Shown here piece by piece: positions 12,367 through 26,200 of a DNA stretch of 64,000 nucleotides (positions are counted from its first letter, which is position 1; each line of letters starts with the position of its first letter). The translations under genes and the position numbers were made by a program. The notes below the pieces were generated by a model. It was not told the DNA's origin and searched no databases. It was given only the letters and a program-made list of their open reading frames with translations. Source of the stretch: Cheiracanthium punctorium (Eukaryota > Arthropoda > Arachnida > Araneae > Cheiracanthiidae). The stretch lies in NCBI GenBank assembly GCA_038373885.1, contig JAWZYV010001774.1, positions 1,302,001 to 1,366,000 of the forward strand, in the 5' to 3' direction.

Positions 12367-15300
12367 CGATGGTATGAATGTGTGTGTGGGGGGGGGGACT
12401 CAGAATATTTGGTTATAATATACCTTTTTTGGTTATTTTATTATTTCTTTTCAGAAATTGTCCAAGGAATTGAAGCAGAACATTGCACGTGAAATGAGGC
12501 ATGCTCAGACCGCTTTCGTCTCTATTATCCGAGAGGGAGACACCTTCGAAAAAAGTATGTATGCAGCACGATCTCGTTAAAGCAAACTTCAAGGGGCTGA
12601 ATATCGAATCCGTTATCCTGGAACATCATTATACTGAAATTGCATTCGACTATCTGTATGGTGAAATATGTTTAGGGGTAACACAGTCTAGTGGTCTAGG
12701 GTTCGATTTCGGCGGGGGTAGATTTTATTTACTCAAAAAATGTCTATTTCTCTGTTTCTTGTCTGGAATTGGTCTTTTAATATAACGTCGATATAGCTCG
12801 CAACAGTTCAAATTCAGTGCCAGTAGAAAGACCAGTTGCTTTGAATCGGAAATCTTTTTGAATAAAATTCGACCCCCACTTTTTTATTCGGTGTTCATAG
12901 GAAATTTTACGTAAAAATGTCTATGTTGTTATGTTTTATTTACGTAAAAATGTCTATTACGTAAAAATGTGGGGAGGGGAGCTCCGCGGCTGCAGCCCCG
13001 ACTGCCCTCCCCTAAATCCAGCCCTGTGTGTCATTGTTCTTTCTATACCACCACAAGTCACAGGTTTATATACAGTGAGGCACTGTCCCACTGTACTCCA
13101 ATCAGGATGTCTCCCCCTCCCCCACGAAGTCCTTTTTAAAACAAACTCAAAAGTTGTACAACATTTATCAATAGAATAAAGATCATTACTTGTATGCAAT
13201 TAGGAAAGTTTAAGCTTAAATTAGAGGAAAGATATTGGTTATTGGATGACAATTTACTACTCAAATCCATAAAAGTAAAACTTGTCTGATTTTCCCAATA
13301 GTGATAGTAGAAACAAAAATGGCTGCAACTTCCCTATAAGATAATTGTGACAGTGACTCGTTTCCACAGTGTTACAATAGTAGTTAACTAAATTATGGAA
13401 TTATTTTCTAATTTTTGAAAAATTATTTATCGTCCCACTGTGCCTCCCCTTTCCACTATCCACATCCACTAAGCCTTGGCGATATTATTTTTTGCACCGA
13501 GAGGGTTTGTAATGCGTATGTTGCATACAGCGTGTCTTGATTTTGTTCGTAGTTTACTCTTACCACTAGCAAGAAGTAGTGATAGAGCACAAGCTTAGCC
13601 TTCTCTGCGCATTTCTGTGCGACAAATCACAGGGTTCATCCTTGCCTCACATTTCCAACGGGTTTTGAACGGCGATGCGCTCTCTAGTACATTTCTACTC
13701 CCTGGTGACAGTTTAGGAAAGGGAGTTAGGAAGAACATAACAATGTTGTTTTCTCACACCCCGATTCTAATGAATTTCCAAATTTTCGAGCCACTGGTCA
13801 CAGCTTGTGTAATTGGTTTCCACTGTTACAGCAGTTTTATAGACAACAGACCGAAATACAAATTCTAGAATGATTTCGGTCGGCGCTAATAAGCAAGCAG
13901 AGCAGATTAATAAAGATAGAACGCCGACCACTGGAGACGTTTCAGGAAGGGAGACTTCCTTTAAAAATGAGTTATGGGAGTTAAAATTGAGTAAGGCTTT
14001 TTATATTAACGATAATTAATGTTATTACAATCCGACGATTGGGGGCGGGGGTGCACAGGCTCCGTGATAGAGTGTGACATAAAGGGGGGGGGGATATCAA
14101 AACTTGCTAAAAAAAAAATGCTACAAAATTTGTGGAATCTCGCTTAACCGAGTAGGGAAGATTTCACCCCCCCCCACACACACACACATGGTTGGATGTG
14201 CAATAAAAATAACTTTATGTTTTTACTCTCATTATAAGACGATCTGAAAGTTAAAAAACTTTTTTTCGATCTCAGTCATATATATCCGGGTCTTTTTCCC
14301 CTTTTTTTCCAGGCAGTCGTTTCGCCTTGCAGTGGTTCGCGCCGGAAATGGAGGTGGCTCTTTGCGGACATGCTACAGTAGCCACGTCTGCTGTCCTCTT
14401 CTACGTCTACAGTAAGTAAAGTGGACACTTTTCTTTACTCTCCAGAACATTGGAGAAAACCAGTAGAGCCAAATTTTGAAAAAAGATTTCGAATGTTTTG
14501 AGTAATATTGGGCATCCCTTATATGAGAGGGAGGCGATAGAGATGAGACGGGCTCAGCCCGAGCCCGAAAGCCCGAGCCCGTGCCCGGACCGGGCTCGGG
14601 CTCTGTAATTCACTTGTGTTCGGGCTCGGGCGGGCTCGGGCTTGTGAAAAATTTCTCCTTTATTGAACATACTGCTTGAAACAGATTTTTAATGTGATTC
14701 ATGAGGAAAATAAAAGTACTTATTAAAATTAAATAAATAAATAAATAAAAATAGTGGCACGGGCGCCTAGAAGTTCCGTGAAGCTCTTTGGGTATTTTAG
14801 AACGGCGGTTTATATTCCTTAGTGAGTCATGAGATCCGACATTTTTTGATAAAGGATGGATATATAAACAATTAGAAAGTGCATTGGGAGTTTGCAGCTC
14901 TGTTTGTCTTTAATTTGCACAAACGGCAAAATTTATTGTATTCTATCCATGAAGTAATTGAATTTTTTTTATCGTTAGCTGAAATTTCGGGCTCGGTCTT
15001 CGACTTAAATAATATTGCTCGGGCTCGGGCGGGCTCGGATTAAAAGTCCTCGGACTCGGGCTTCAAAAAATGAGCCCGAACTCATCTCTAGGAGGCGAGG
15101 CTAAAACCAAATTGAGATTTTATAAAATTTCCACGAGAGGAATTAGATTTTTGTAATCCGCTTGCACTCGGTTGTGCAAAATTAACGAAATTTTGAATGA
15201 AATAAAAAGATAGCTAACAGTGCATTTTAAACTGAGTTGAACAGACAAGGTAAAATATTACTATAGAAGATGATTATAGATGAACTAGGGGCCCACGGGC

Positions 15301-18300
15301 CACAGAAGTTGGTGCCACTGAAGAATATGTGAAATAATAAACTGCGTTCTAGTGTACAATTAGTTGCGAATGGTGAAAGTAGGTGTATGTGTGTTTATGA
15401 TATAAAGTATTCGTGTGGAGTTGGATAAATATTAATTCTTACTTTCGTATTTACCATTCAGCCATTTTTGCCATCCCATTTAATTTGTACTATGGAGCGC
15501 CGATAACGGTATACTACTGCGTCATCTTTAGTTTCCCTAATAGCACAGATGGTCACAAAAGAGTCGCTGTGACGTCACAGAGGGTCACAATTGTCCCAGG
15601 ACTGTCACATACTAGTCACATTGTGACATATGAGTGATGTGACTCCACTGTGTGGTCACTGTGAAGTTTATGTGTGACCAGTCACCAGGTGACGTCGCCG
15701 TGGAGTCACCTTGTGACTAGTATGCGATCGATCAGTCGCTCCACTGTGAAGTCATTGTGTGACTGTTTTGTGACTACTGATTTTTTTGGACTTCAAAATG
15801 ACGTCACACTGGCCGCTTTTGCGACTTTGGAAACAGACTCATTTTTTCTAATAATTTGTGGCGATTTTTTTCATGAAACATTTAATAAATAAATCCGAAA
15901 ATGATAACGAGTAATTCAATAAAATCTCGCAGTTATGAAGTAATGGAATTTAGTTTAATTTATTAATTTTTAAATTATTTCGTTTAAACAAGACGATATT
16001 ATTTATAAAAAAATATTATTCTTAAAAGTATTAGAGTTGAGAGTTCTAATCACAATGGAGAAAACTAAGTATCAGTGAGAAAATTAACAATTTCTTTCAT
16101 ATCCCCATGGCATATATGTTTCGATAGGTCTGTAGACGGCCGAAGTGTGAAGGTCCCGTGTTCGGGTCCCATCACGCGGTCGTCGATCTAACGATCTGGA
16201 GTTTTGGTAGATTTTCTCCAGATGGAACGTGAATACGCGTTAGAACCCCTTAGAAAGTCATCCTACCAAGGCATACCTCATCTTAGGCAGCTACCCCTCG
16301 CGCAGGTTTGCCTTAATCACACACAATCACAATCGATAGGTCTGTAGGTTTAAATTTCGGATGGTGGGGGGGGGGACTATCCGGTATTTTAAACTTTATT
16401 GTTACTTGAGTAAATGCAAATGTCTCAAAATTGCTGTTTTTTAATAATTGCTTTAAGTTTTCGGATGGGGCCCGGGATCCCTCCCCCCCCCCCATTAAAT
16501 ACGTCCCTGGTATGTTTGAAAGCTCCGCTAGGAAAATTTTCAGGTAAAACTATGGGTCTAAGTCAAAAATACTTTATTTATTTTATCTAATGCATGTTTT
16601 TCCAATTAATTTTATTTATTTTTATATGAAATCCCTTTTAGCACAATATAGCAAAAATATAACTCTTATCCCTCATACCTTAATATATATCAAACCCCGT
16701 AAACATGCCGCACATTACAAATTTATTTCATAACCGATTAAAAAATTTCAATAAATCATTGGTTTTTTCGGATGAATACTTAAATAAAACAGCACATTAT
16801 CTCCTGAAAATAATTTATGTGGAAAAAAAAAGATTTAAGATTTTTAATTTATATTTATTAACTATGGTATTTTCGCTCCATTTATAAAATATCCAAAAAA
16901 AATTAAGTTTCCGAAACAAGCCATGCCAGAACTAACTTTTACAGCAGTCAGTTTACTTCTAAAGCAACCAGAGCAAGACGATCACAACGGTGAGGTAACG
17001 TGCTGGCCTATGAACGAGTGCGTTGAGGGTTCGATACTGGTACTGAGCGCTCCTTCCAGAGAGTTTGGTGCTGCATCTAGTGCATGTTCTCGGTAACTCT
17101 TTTTCCCCGAATTTTTTCGCTGTCGCAAAACTGTCCCAAAGCGACTTCTCTGAAGGGTCGCAATGTGAAGTCACGGCGGGTGGGCATAGTGACTGTGTGG
17201 TGATCCTGCTGCGGAGTAGCGGCGACTGTTTGTAACTCTATTATGACAGTATTGTGTGGTCGCATTTCAGTCACATGGTCGCTTAGGGTTGTACTTTCGC
17301 TAACCCCATTCTTGTATCATCACTACGCGCTGTTTCGTATTAGCTTGTCGACACCCTATAGGCATCATTTTTATGTTACCAAAAAGCGCAAATGAGAACT
17401 GATTGGAGAAAGCTGTAAGCACAATTCCCAATTTTTCGTTGTCTTGACTCTATTTGTACTGACTGGCTGAAAGTATAATTAGTCAGTCAGTACAAATAGA
17501 GTCAAGACAACCAAAAATTGGGAATTGTTCTTACAGCTTTCTCTAATCAGTGTTCATTCGCGCTTTTTGGTAGCATTGTCAACAGCAATTTCGAAAGAAA
17601 CTTTTCTTTTTTTTTGTGGTGGTGGTGGGAAGCTCTGTAAGCGCATTGTATAGTAATTTAGCGATTTACTTCACCGTTCTGCACTAGATAACTGGAAGAG
17701 GTTTTATATTCAATATCATAAATTCAAATGTAAGGATGTACAGGATGTTTTTATTCCTTAAATACTGATCATAGATATGCACAATAAATTACAAAGTTTC
17801 GTTAAAAGAAATATCGAATTTTTTGGTATTGATTAAAATTTTCCGAGGATCAAATATAATTACAAACAAAATTAAAATTTTTATACAACTCCCTTACAAC
17901 AGCAATTAGCTGAGGTACAACATTTCAGCCTGCCATAAAGGGAAAGCTCAGAGATATGAAAAAAATATTTGATGAATTTAACCACTTTTCAATGGCTCTG
18001 AAGGTGAAAAAAAATCTCATCGAAGCATCCCATTTCAGGAGCTGTACAGAAATTTCAAAAGAAAACGGTGATTGAATAAAGACAAACGCATAATTATTTT
18101 TGCTATCCCTAATTTTGCACAGCTCCTTACCAACGTTATTTGAACATATTTCTGAGCTTTTTCAAGATGAAAAGATGAAATTTTGAACATGACCTGACTA
18201 ATTTATGAGGGACACATTTTACTAATTGGGAATCGTTTTGTATGGGAATCGTATTAGGAATAATTTTGTTAAATGAGCCTTGAACACACACTTTAACAAA

Positions 18301-20233
18301 GAAATTTTGTTGATTCGAACAAATAATTTGTCTGATTTTAACAAAATAAATCATTTACACAACAATTTTTAATTAACAAAACATTTGTTTATTTTAAACA
18401 AACTGTTTGGTTAAATTGACAAAATATTTTGTTGAAATAACCAAATAATTTTAACAAAATCGTTTGTTCATTGGCGCAACTTCAACCGGTTGATTTAACA
18501 AAATTTTTGTTAATTCCACAAAATATTTTTTCAGTGTAAATATTTCGCGAAATTAAAAGTGTTTGTATATTCATCATCTTTCAACGGGCACCTTATAGCT
18601 CACTGAACCACAAGTAAGCCTACGATAATATATCCTGTGTTAGTTCCAACAGAAAGAGACTACCTAAATGTTTTTTAGCACTTAGAGTGCGATTTCGTTC
18701 AGTCTGATATTTTCTGTCGACATAATTTGTAGACCGATTTGCGTCGACACGTTTACTGTGCATTTTACAATAAGGTTGCCAGATAGCGTGGAGAGGGGAG
18801 AAGAAAATGTTGAAAGTCGCCAAGGTCTCCAAATTTCGATGATTTATCGCGCCGAAAACTGTCCCAACAAAATTCCCAAAACTGAGCCCAGCTTGGCGGT
18901 ATCTTCGACATTTTGCTAAGAAAGTGGCAAACTCTTACAGTTTATTACAAAGGAGAAGTGTAGATAGAATATGCCTGACGAAGATTGCAAAACAATTTCA
19001 GTAGCCGATTTTATAGATTTCAATTCTGAAGAAGTGTTTTACGGTACAAGAAAGACGACCACGTCACACTCTTGGATTATGATGCACATCCCAAACAGTA
19101 TTTATAAAGGTGAAGTATAGTTAGAATAAGCCTGGCAAAGATTCTAAAACAGTTTTAGCGGGCGATTTAATATAATTTTCAATTCAAAAGAAATGTTTTA
19201 TGGAACAAGGAAGAAAAATACGGCACACTCATGAATATTGATACACTTTCCAGCGTAATGGAATAAGAAAGACAAGCAGGGACGACGAATGATTATGATA
19301 TGCTTTTAATACAGTGAGTATTTAAAATATGAAAATGTTAGATTTTTTTCTCTTTTAATTCTTGCAAAGCGTCTCTCGTTCCATAGTTAACCCGTCCTCT
19401 ACCCTGGAGTTTGAAACCCTGAGCGGCACCATCACAACGAAGCAGCTGCCCGGACAAAAGATAGAGCTCGACTTGCCTGCCTATACTTCGGAGCCCACGG
19501 TGAAATATTTAAATAAATTTAATTTTTTACTTATTTATTGAACATTAGACTGTTGTTATTAGTTTCAAATTCAAAAACCCATGTCGCGTCCGCCGACCTA
19601 GCCGTTCGGAGATTTCCCCGAAACTTCGCGTAAATACCGGTTAGGACTAGATATGAGTTTGGACTCACTTTTTAAAGCCCGAGCCCGAGATATAATTCTT
19701 TAAGTCGGAGCCCGAAAATTCAGTTAATAGATACGTAACAGTTAATTACTTCATTGACGGAATATCATAAATTTTGCCGTTTGCGCAAATTAAAGACAAA
19801 TATCATAGCAAAAGTTTAATGAACTTTCTAATTCTTTATAGTGAAGTTTATGAATAATAATGATTTATTTTATGACCCACTTTTTAAAATCTGTGTACAA
19901 GGTTACAAATTTCTTTCGAGCCTGAGCCTGAACACTATCATAAATTGTAGGCCCCGAGCCCAGTTCGGGCTCGGGCTTCAGGCTCGGACTGAGCACGTCC
20001 CATTTTTAGTTAGGATCCCTTAGAAAGACACCCCCCTCCACGGAGGCACATCCCCCTCGGCCTAGGTCCATAGTGTAGATAATTAGCCGTAATCCTACAA
20101 TCAAACAAATGAAACTCGAGAAAAGCTCCCCCCCATCCCTACTAAAAGTGCAGGCTTCGTACGTATACTGGATTTGCTAAAATTCCGAACTTTGAAATAT
20201 TGTCCTAAAATGGTTTGATATTTTAAAAGTGGT

Positions 20234-20271
<38 letters not shown>

Positions 20272-23200
20272 AAAATACGGAAAGAAGTTCTTTCGAGTAT
20301 CTGACACAGTAAGGACATTTCGGGACAGATATCCGATCGCCTGTGTGAAATTATTTGCCTATCCACCAGTGTATGCGCGCGTGTGTGGATTGTGTTAAGG
20401 CAGCTCTTTTTGGAAATCATGTAAATTTTTGAGCAGCTTTTTAAAGAATACAATGGTGCAAAGTGATTCGAAAAAATTTTAAATGTCTCTTCACAAATTG
20501 CACTGGAAACTTTTACAAACAAATATTCAGGAGTTACGAAACACTCGAGAGAAAAAAATGCTAAACATACACAATTTTGCAATATTTCTCTGAACAGGTA
20601 ACTCCTCCACTCATTTTTGAAGGCGATTTTTGTGCTTATGAATTTTTTTTCTGAAAGTTGCGTAGCACTTTCGCTTGGAGGGAATCCAATCCAACTCATA
20701 CGGATTTGACACTAACCACCAGAAAAAATGATTTTTTTAAAAACTTGACACCCTCTTTTATTGTGCTTTTATTTAATTAACTTCAATTCTAAAAACAAGA
20801 ATTGGATAAATCTTCTCACATATTTAACCCTTTAACGCGCAGTGTTCCCGCTCTGGGAACACCAAACTGACGTTTTGACTGTTGCCAGTCACGAAGAATA
20901 GATTTGATTTCTATAAAAATAGTTGCGAGTAACATAGCTCCACGAGAATCCTTTACTTTTTAGCACGTCATTTCCCGTAAAAAAATTGTCACGATTATTG
21001 TTAACAGCACTGACATCTGCTGAAAAATAGAAGAATGCGAGAACAGCTGGATAGATTGCCCAACGCTGAAATAAGGGCAGCCGTTGCCATCGCTGGACTT
21101 GTCTACCAGCAAGATGGCGGACGATCTAACCGTTCATCGCGTGCCACAGATCTAGAGACCCTTATTTTGACGACAGCTGGCTGTGCACGCGCACAGCATT
21201 TTTCGAGACGCGAGACGCCATTTTTCGTCTCGCCGAGGCCATCCCTAATTATGATTTAACGTACTGGCATTACGTAGAAGTGGTTCAACATTAAATAGGG
21301 TATCTTTCTGGGACAGGACCATTAACTTACCCCTCTCCCCCTACAAAAAATCATATGGGAGCCCATGAATGACAGAAATGGGGCGCGTTTTTGACATGCA
21401 AAAAGATCACGATTAGGAGCATTGAATTATTTATATCTTAGGGAGAAAATAAGTTATGCAAAACTTAAATATTACAATAGCTCTAATATTTTTTTTTTCA
21501 TTTTCTCTCGTAAAGGATATCAAGAAGTACGAAGGTGTTATAAAGGTAAGTGGTCCCTATTTTCACTCCTTCATGTGAACAAACTTCTGATATTATGTTG
21601 TGCGAAAAGTAAATTCTGATAGTATCTTATGATTAGTATTTCCCATCTTTTTGACACTTGCGGACCGATGAAAACAAGAAAAATATTTTACGGACTAGTG
21701 TCTGGCGAAAATATTCATAAATAATATATAAATAGGTATTTTTTTGTTAAATTAAATATTAAACGAATATAATTTTTAGTTAGTGAGACGTTTGCTTCTG
21801 CTTTTTTTAAGGATAAATTACATTATTTCGAGAAAGTCTCAAAGTCCTAGTCCACTGTTTGGGATATACTGGACTAGTGTCCGATAGAGTAGATCTTAGG
21901 GAGCGCAGGCGACTTACATTTCGAAGGGTGTTCAGCTGAGCCAAAACTAGCTAGAATAGTGAACCAAATTTTTAAAACTTTATCGCATAAAGCCTACTTT
22001 CACAATTTTATCTGATTGCATAAGGCTTGCTTTTTCCTGTTTAATTTTTCTAAAATTCAAAATAAAATTTAAATAAGTATATTTTCATCACAAAAATTTT
22101 ATGTATTTTTATCATGACACAGGTGAAATAAATTAAGAAAATTTACATATTTTATCAAATTTCATGAAAAGAACTGAACTGAATGAAAAACTATTCCAGC
22201 AAACACACACAGGTTCTCTGAACGTGTATTAACGTTCCGAAGACGTTTTCTGAACGTTAATAGACGTTCAGAGAACCTGTGTGTGTTTGCTGGGACTGCT
22301 TCTAGACAAAAATGCAAATCTTGTACGTCAAATACTTCAGTGTAGATGTGTGTGTATGCGTAGCAGTAGAGAAACAGGCTTTATAAGCGCGCGTAAGTTA
22401 AGACGCATTTCGTTCGCTAGCACACCTCGACGAATTTCTTGGTGTTATTTTGCAGCAATCGGTTCATTTCAAATTGTTAACAGTAAAAATGAGGGCCGTG
22501 GTAGTCCAGTGGTTAAGACGTTGTTCTCGTAACCGGAAGGTTGTGGGTTCGATACCGGCGTACCACTAAAGACCACCGTGTACATGCGGTGTACGTGCAC
22601 GTTAAATCCGTGGTTCCGAAAGTCCTCTCGGCGGTCGCTAGCAGTTTCCGAGGGGTGCCAATATTCAGAAGTCCGTCACCTTCTGATGAGGTTCCAAATT
22701 GTGGCGGGAAATTCCGGGAAGGACGTATATGTAGCTCTAAGCGGCACATTCAGTGATGCGAGCTGTCCTCTCCTGGCAAGCAAACAGTAAAAATGAGTAA
22801 CCACCAACGTTTAGATGATGGAATGAGGTGGCGAATTGTGGGGAGGATAGAAGCAGGCCAATCTCAAGTCCAGATTTGTGGAGAGTTCAATTTAATGCCC
22901 AGCGTCGTGTGTAACTTATGGAAACAGCTCCAGAATACCAGGTCCATCGAGAGATAGCCTGGGAAAGGTCGTCCAAGAGCCACTACGGCCAGAGAAGATC
23001 GCTATTTGTCCAATATAGCGAAGCATAACAGGGGTGCTACAGCTTCTCAGCTCTCTCGTGACTTGTATGCAGCCACAGGAACCCGTGTATCAAGGGTGAC
23101 TTTCCAAAAGACTTCATGCGAGAGGGTTGTTTGCAAGAAGACCTGCTGTTTGCGTCCCGCACACTTCTACGAACAGGAGAATCCGTTTAGCATGGTGCAA

Positions 23201-26200
23201 AGAATATAGAGTATGGATCAATGGGCGACCGTTCTCTTCCCTGATGAGTCCCAGTTCAGCCTAAACACCGATTCTCGCCGTACGTTCATATGGAGAGAAC
23301 CATGGGACCCGCTATCTACCCTCCAATGTCCACGAAATCGACCATTATGGCAGAGGAGGTTTAATGGTCCGTGCAGGCATCATGTTGGATGGCCGCATAC
23401 CTCTCCATGTCTTTGAAAGAGGCACTTTGACTGGAATGAGGTATAAGGATGAGGTCTTGGAGCCCTGTGTTCGCCTTTCCAGGGGTTCAGTTGTCCCTGA
23501 GTTCATTTTAATGGACGATAACGCGAGGCCACATAGAGCTCTTCTGGTCGACGAATTTCTAGAGAATGAGAATATTCACCGGATGGATTGGCCAGCCAGA
23601 TCTCTAGACCTTAACCCTATAGAGCATGTCTGAGAAGCTCTGAGGACGGCAATTGCAACTCGCAACCCCCCGAGAACCATCCGAGAACCATCCAGGGAAT
23701 GGAAACAGCGTAACTGAACGAGTGGGACCAGTTGCCACGGGAAATGATAAACTGCTTTATTTCAAGTATGAAATTACGCTGCGAGACCTGTATATCTGTA
23801 AAAAGGGACCATACCCCTATTAACCCATTTTTTTTTTTTGTTTATTCTGCAACTGCTGTTTCACACCTTCCGACTCAACCGTGTGTTGCGCGCGATCACG
23901 CGTGTTTATTACAATTGCTAAATGGTTATTTGTTTTGTATTGTATGAATGTATGTACAGCTGCGGAAAAAAAAGTCCCACTTGCTCTTTATTTCGCCGTT
24001 GTTCGTCGTAAAGCAAAGTTATATATACCATTCGTTTGCAAATAACGCATACTTTAACTTACTATTAATTTAACTTGCATAAGGGGCCATCTTCCTATTT
24101 AATTCTTTATCAACTTCGTTTTTCTCAATGGCAACACCGTATTTTGACATTATTAAACGAAAGAAAACCTTCAAATTACGCTAAATATAAATTTTCATCA
24201 ATTTCCTACGATAATTTTTGGAGATATAGCGAATTAATTTTTGCGCGTTTTTAAGGGACTTTCTGCAAATTGAAAAACGCTATTTGTAGGTTCCGAGCTT
24301 TTGGCCTTTCATCAATTTCGCTCACGAGAGTTAAAAGAAATATTATTTTCAAGGAAAATATTGTTTCCATCTGTTAAGTTTTTTGTACTGACAATATCAA
24401 GGGTAGAAATTAGAATGTTTAGTCTGTGGTCCAAATGACCCGTGAGTTCATAACTTCCTTGGTCCGTACACATGATTTAAGGGGAAATGCAAAACGACTG
24501 TTCACGATTTTGAAAATATTTCTAATTTTGAAATTGTTTTTCAGTATTTCCCTTGATGTTTCTCTCAGACAGCTGAAATGTTGGCAGGAGTCAGAGGCTG
24601 CTCTCTGCTCTTCTGACTACAAGCATGAATATTACTCAGCTATGGTCGAACTTGAAGAATGATTTCATGATTGAAAATTTATTTGTTTGAATTTTCTGTA
24701 AAAAACGCAATTACTTTTTTGCCAACCCAATATTATCACTGTGTTTGTTATTTCACTTTCTTCATTTAATACTATCGTCTGCAATGTGAAATATTCTTAA
24801 GACTTTTGGCGGTATTTTAACTTATAGTCAGATGAAAATTTAGACAGAAAAACGTGATTTTGAATGTTTTTTTGAATTTTTGATAAAGTATGGAGAAGTC
24901 CAAAGACCTAATGTTTCCGATATTAAAAAAGGCCACATTCATCCCTGGAAAGTCGAGGATGTTAGTTTTTCAGAAATAGGATGTTGTATTAGAAGACATA
25001 CATCTACTGAATCTAATTCTATAACTGGAAAATATTTTATTTGTGGGAATATGGTAGTGGACGCAACAATAGACGCCTTATGGAATCCCCATCAAACTAT
25101 AAAATCCTCTAATTTAGTTGCTTCAAATTTTGATATTTTTTAATACCGTTATCTTTTACTGTGTTTTTGCACAAAATAAATCTAATTTAAATTTATTTTA
25201 TGCAATTTTCAAAAAATTGTCACTTAATAAATTTATATATGGTCCCTTAACTCGTGAAAATAACATATTTTATTTAATATAGATTAAACGACTGAACGTA
25301 AAAATTTGAAATTTTGCACAGCCATGTAATATTAGTTTCTGCATCTATTTCCATGGAAATTTGACTAGGTCGCTATTCATAATTTTTTGAATATTAATTT
25401 AATAATTCATAATTAATATTAATATTTTATTAAAAATTATAATAACATTAAATTATGTTTGGGTCGTTTAGTTCTAATAGTACGAATAAAAATCAGCTTC
25501 TTATTATCAATATTATAAGAGATATGAACTGAAGTATGAAAATATATTTTAACATATGGGGAGGGGGATTTTGGAAGCTCATAACTCACCCAATTTCAGT
25601 TTAAATATCTTGAAAATGGGTATCCGGGGTTAAAATGAGCTAAATTTTTGAAATATGAAGTGAAATCTAGGGGTTACTATTGAGAAAAAAAAGTTGGTGC
25701 GAATTTTAATATGTAGATGGTCCCTTGTGCAATTTTTATGCATAGCAAATTAAAGGGCCCGTTCGAGAATTCACCGGTTGGTTATGCACCGGTGCTACCG
25801 GTTGCGGTCATTCTTTGGTTAAGTGACGTCACGGTTGTCAACCGGTTTCGGTCATCCTCACCCCATCCAATTCCAAGCCAAGAAAACAGAGATAAACATT
25901 GGCAACACTACGCTAATAACCGGAATAACCCACCTCGCTAGCAGGGTCATTCTGGTTGCGCTCTGGTCACGCTGAGCAGACAACCGCTACATGACCGAAA
26001 CGTTTTCGAACATGGTTAATTCCAGAGCTCCGCCCAACGCTCCGCCTTTTCGAACACTCTGGTCGTGCACCGGTGTTACCGGTGCACAACCGATGAATTC
26101 TCGAACGCGCCCAAAGTGTACGTCAGTCGTAAACGATTGGTATCTGTAACTTTGCTGTACGACGAACGACGGCCGAAAAAAGTACAAGTGGGACTTTTTT

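Noticed and set aside
16986..17045. Candidate tRNA gene
   Set aside because: A and B boxes are present, but there is no cloverleaf with a paired acceptor stem; more consistent with a SINE head.
22499..22570. Candidate tRNA gene
   Set aside because: Good A and B boxes, but the segment is the head of a 289-bp SINE with its own target duplication.
24880..25143. 87-codon frame in the 2.26-kb TIR element
   Set aside because: It reads somewhat like protein, but I recognise no transposase motif and the flanks are AT-rich; left unannotated.
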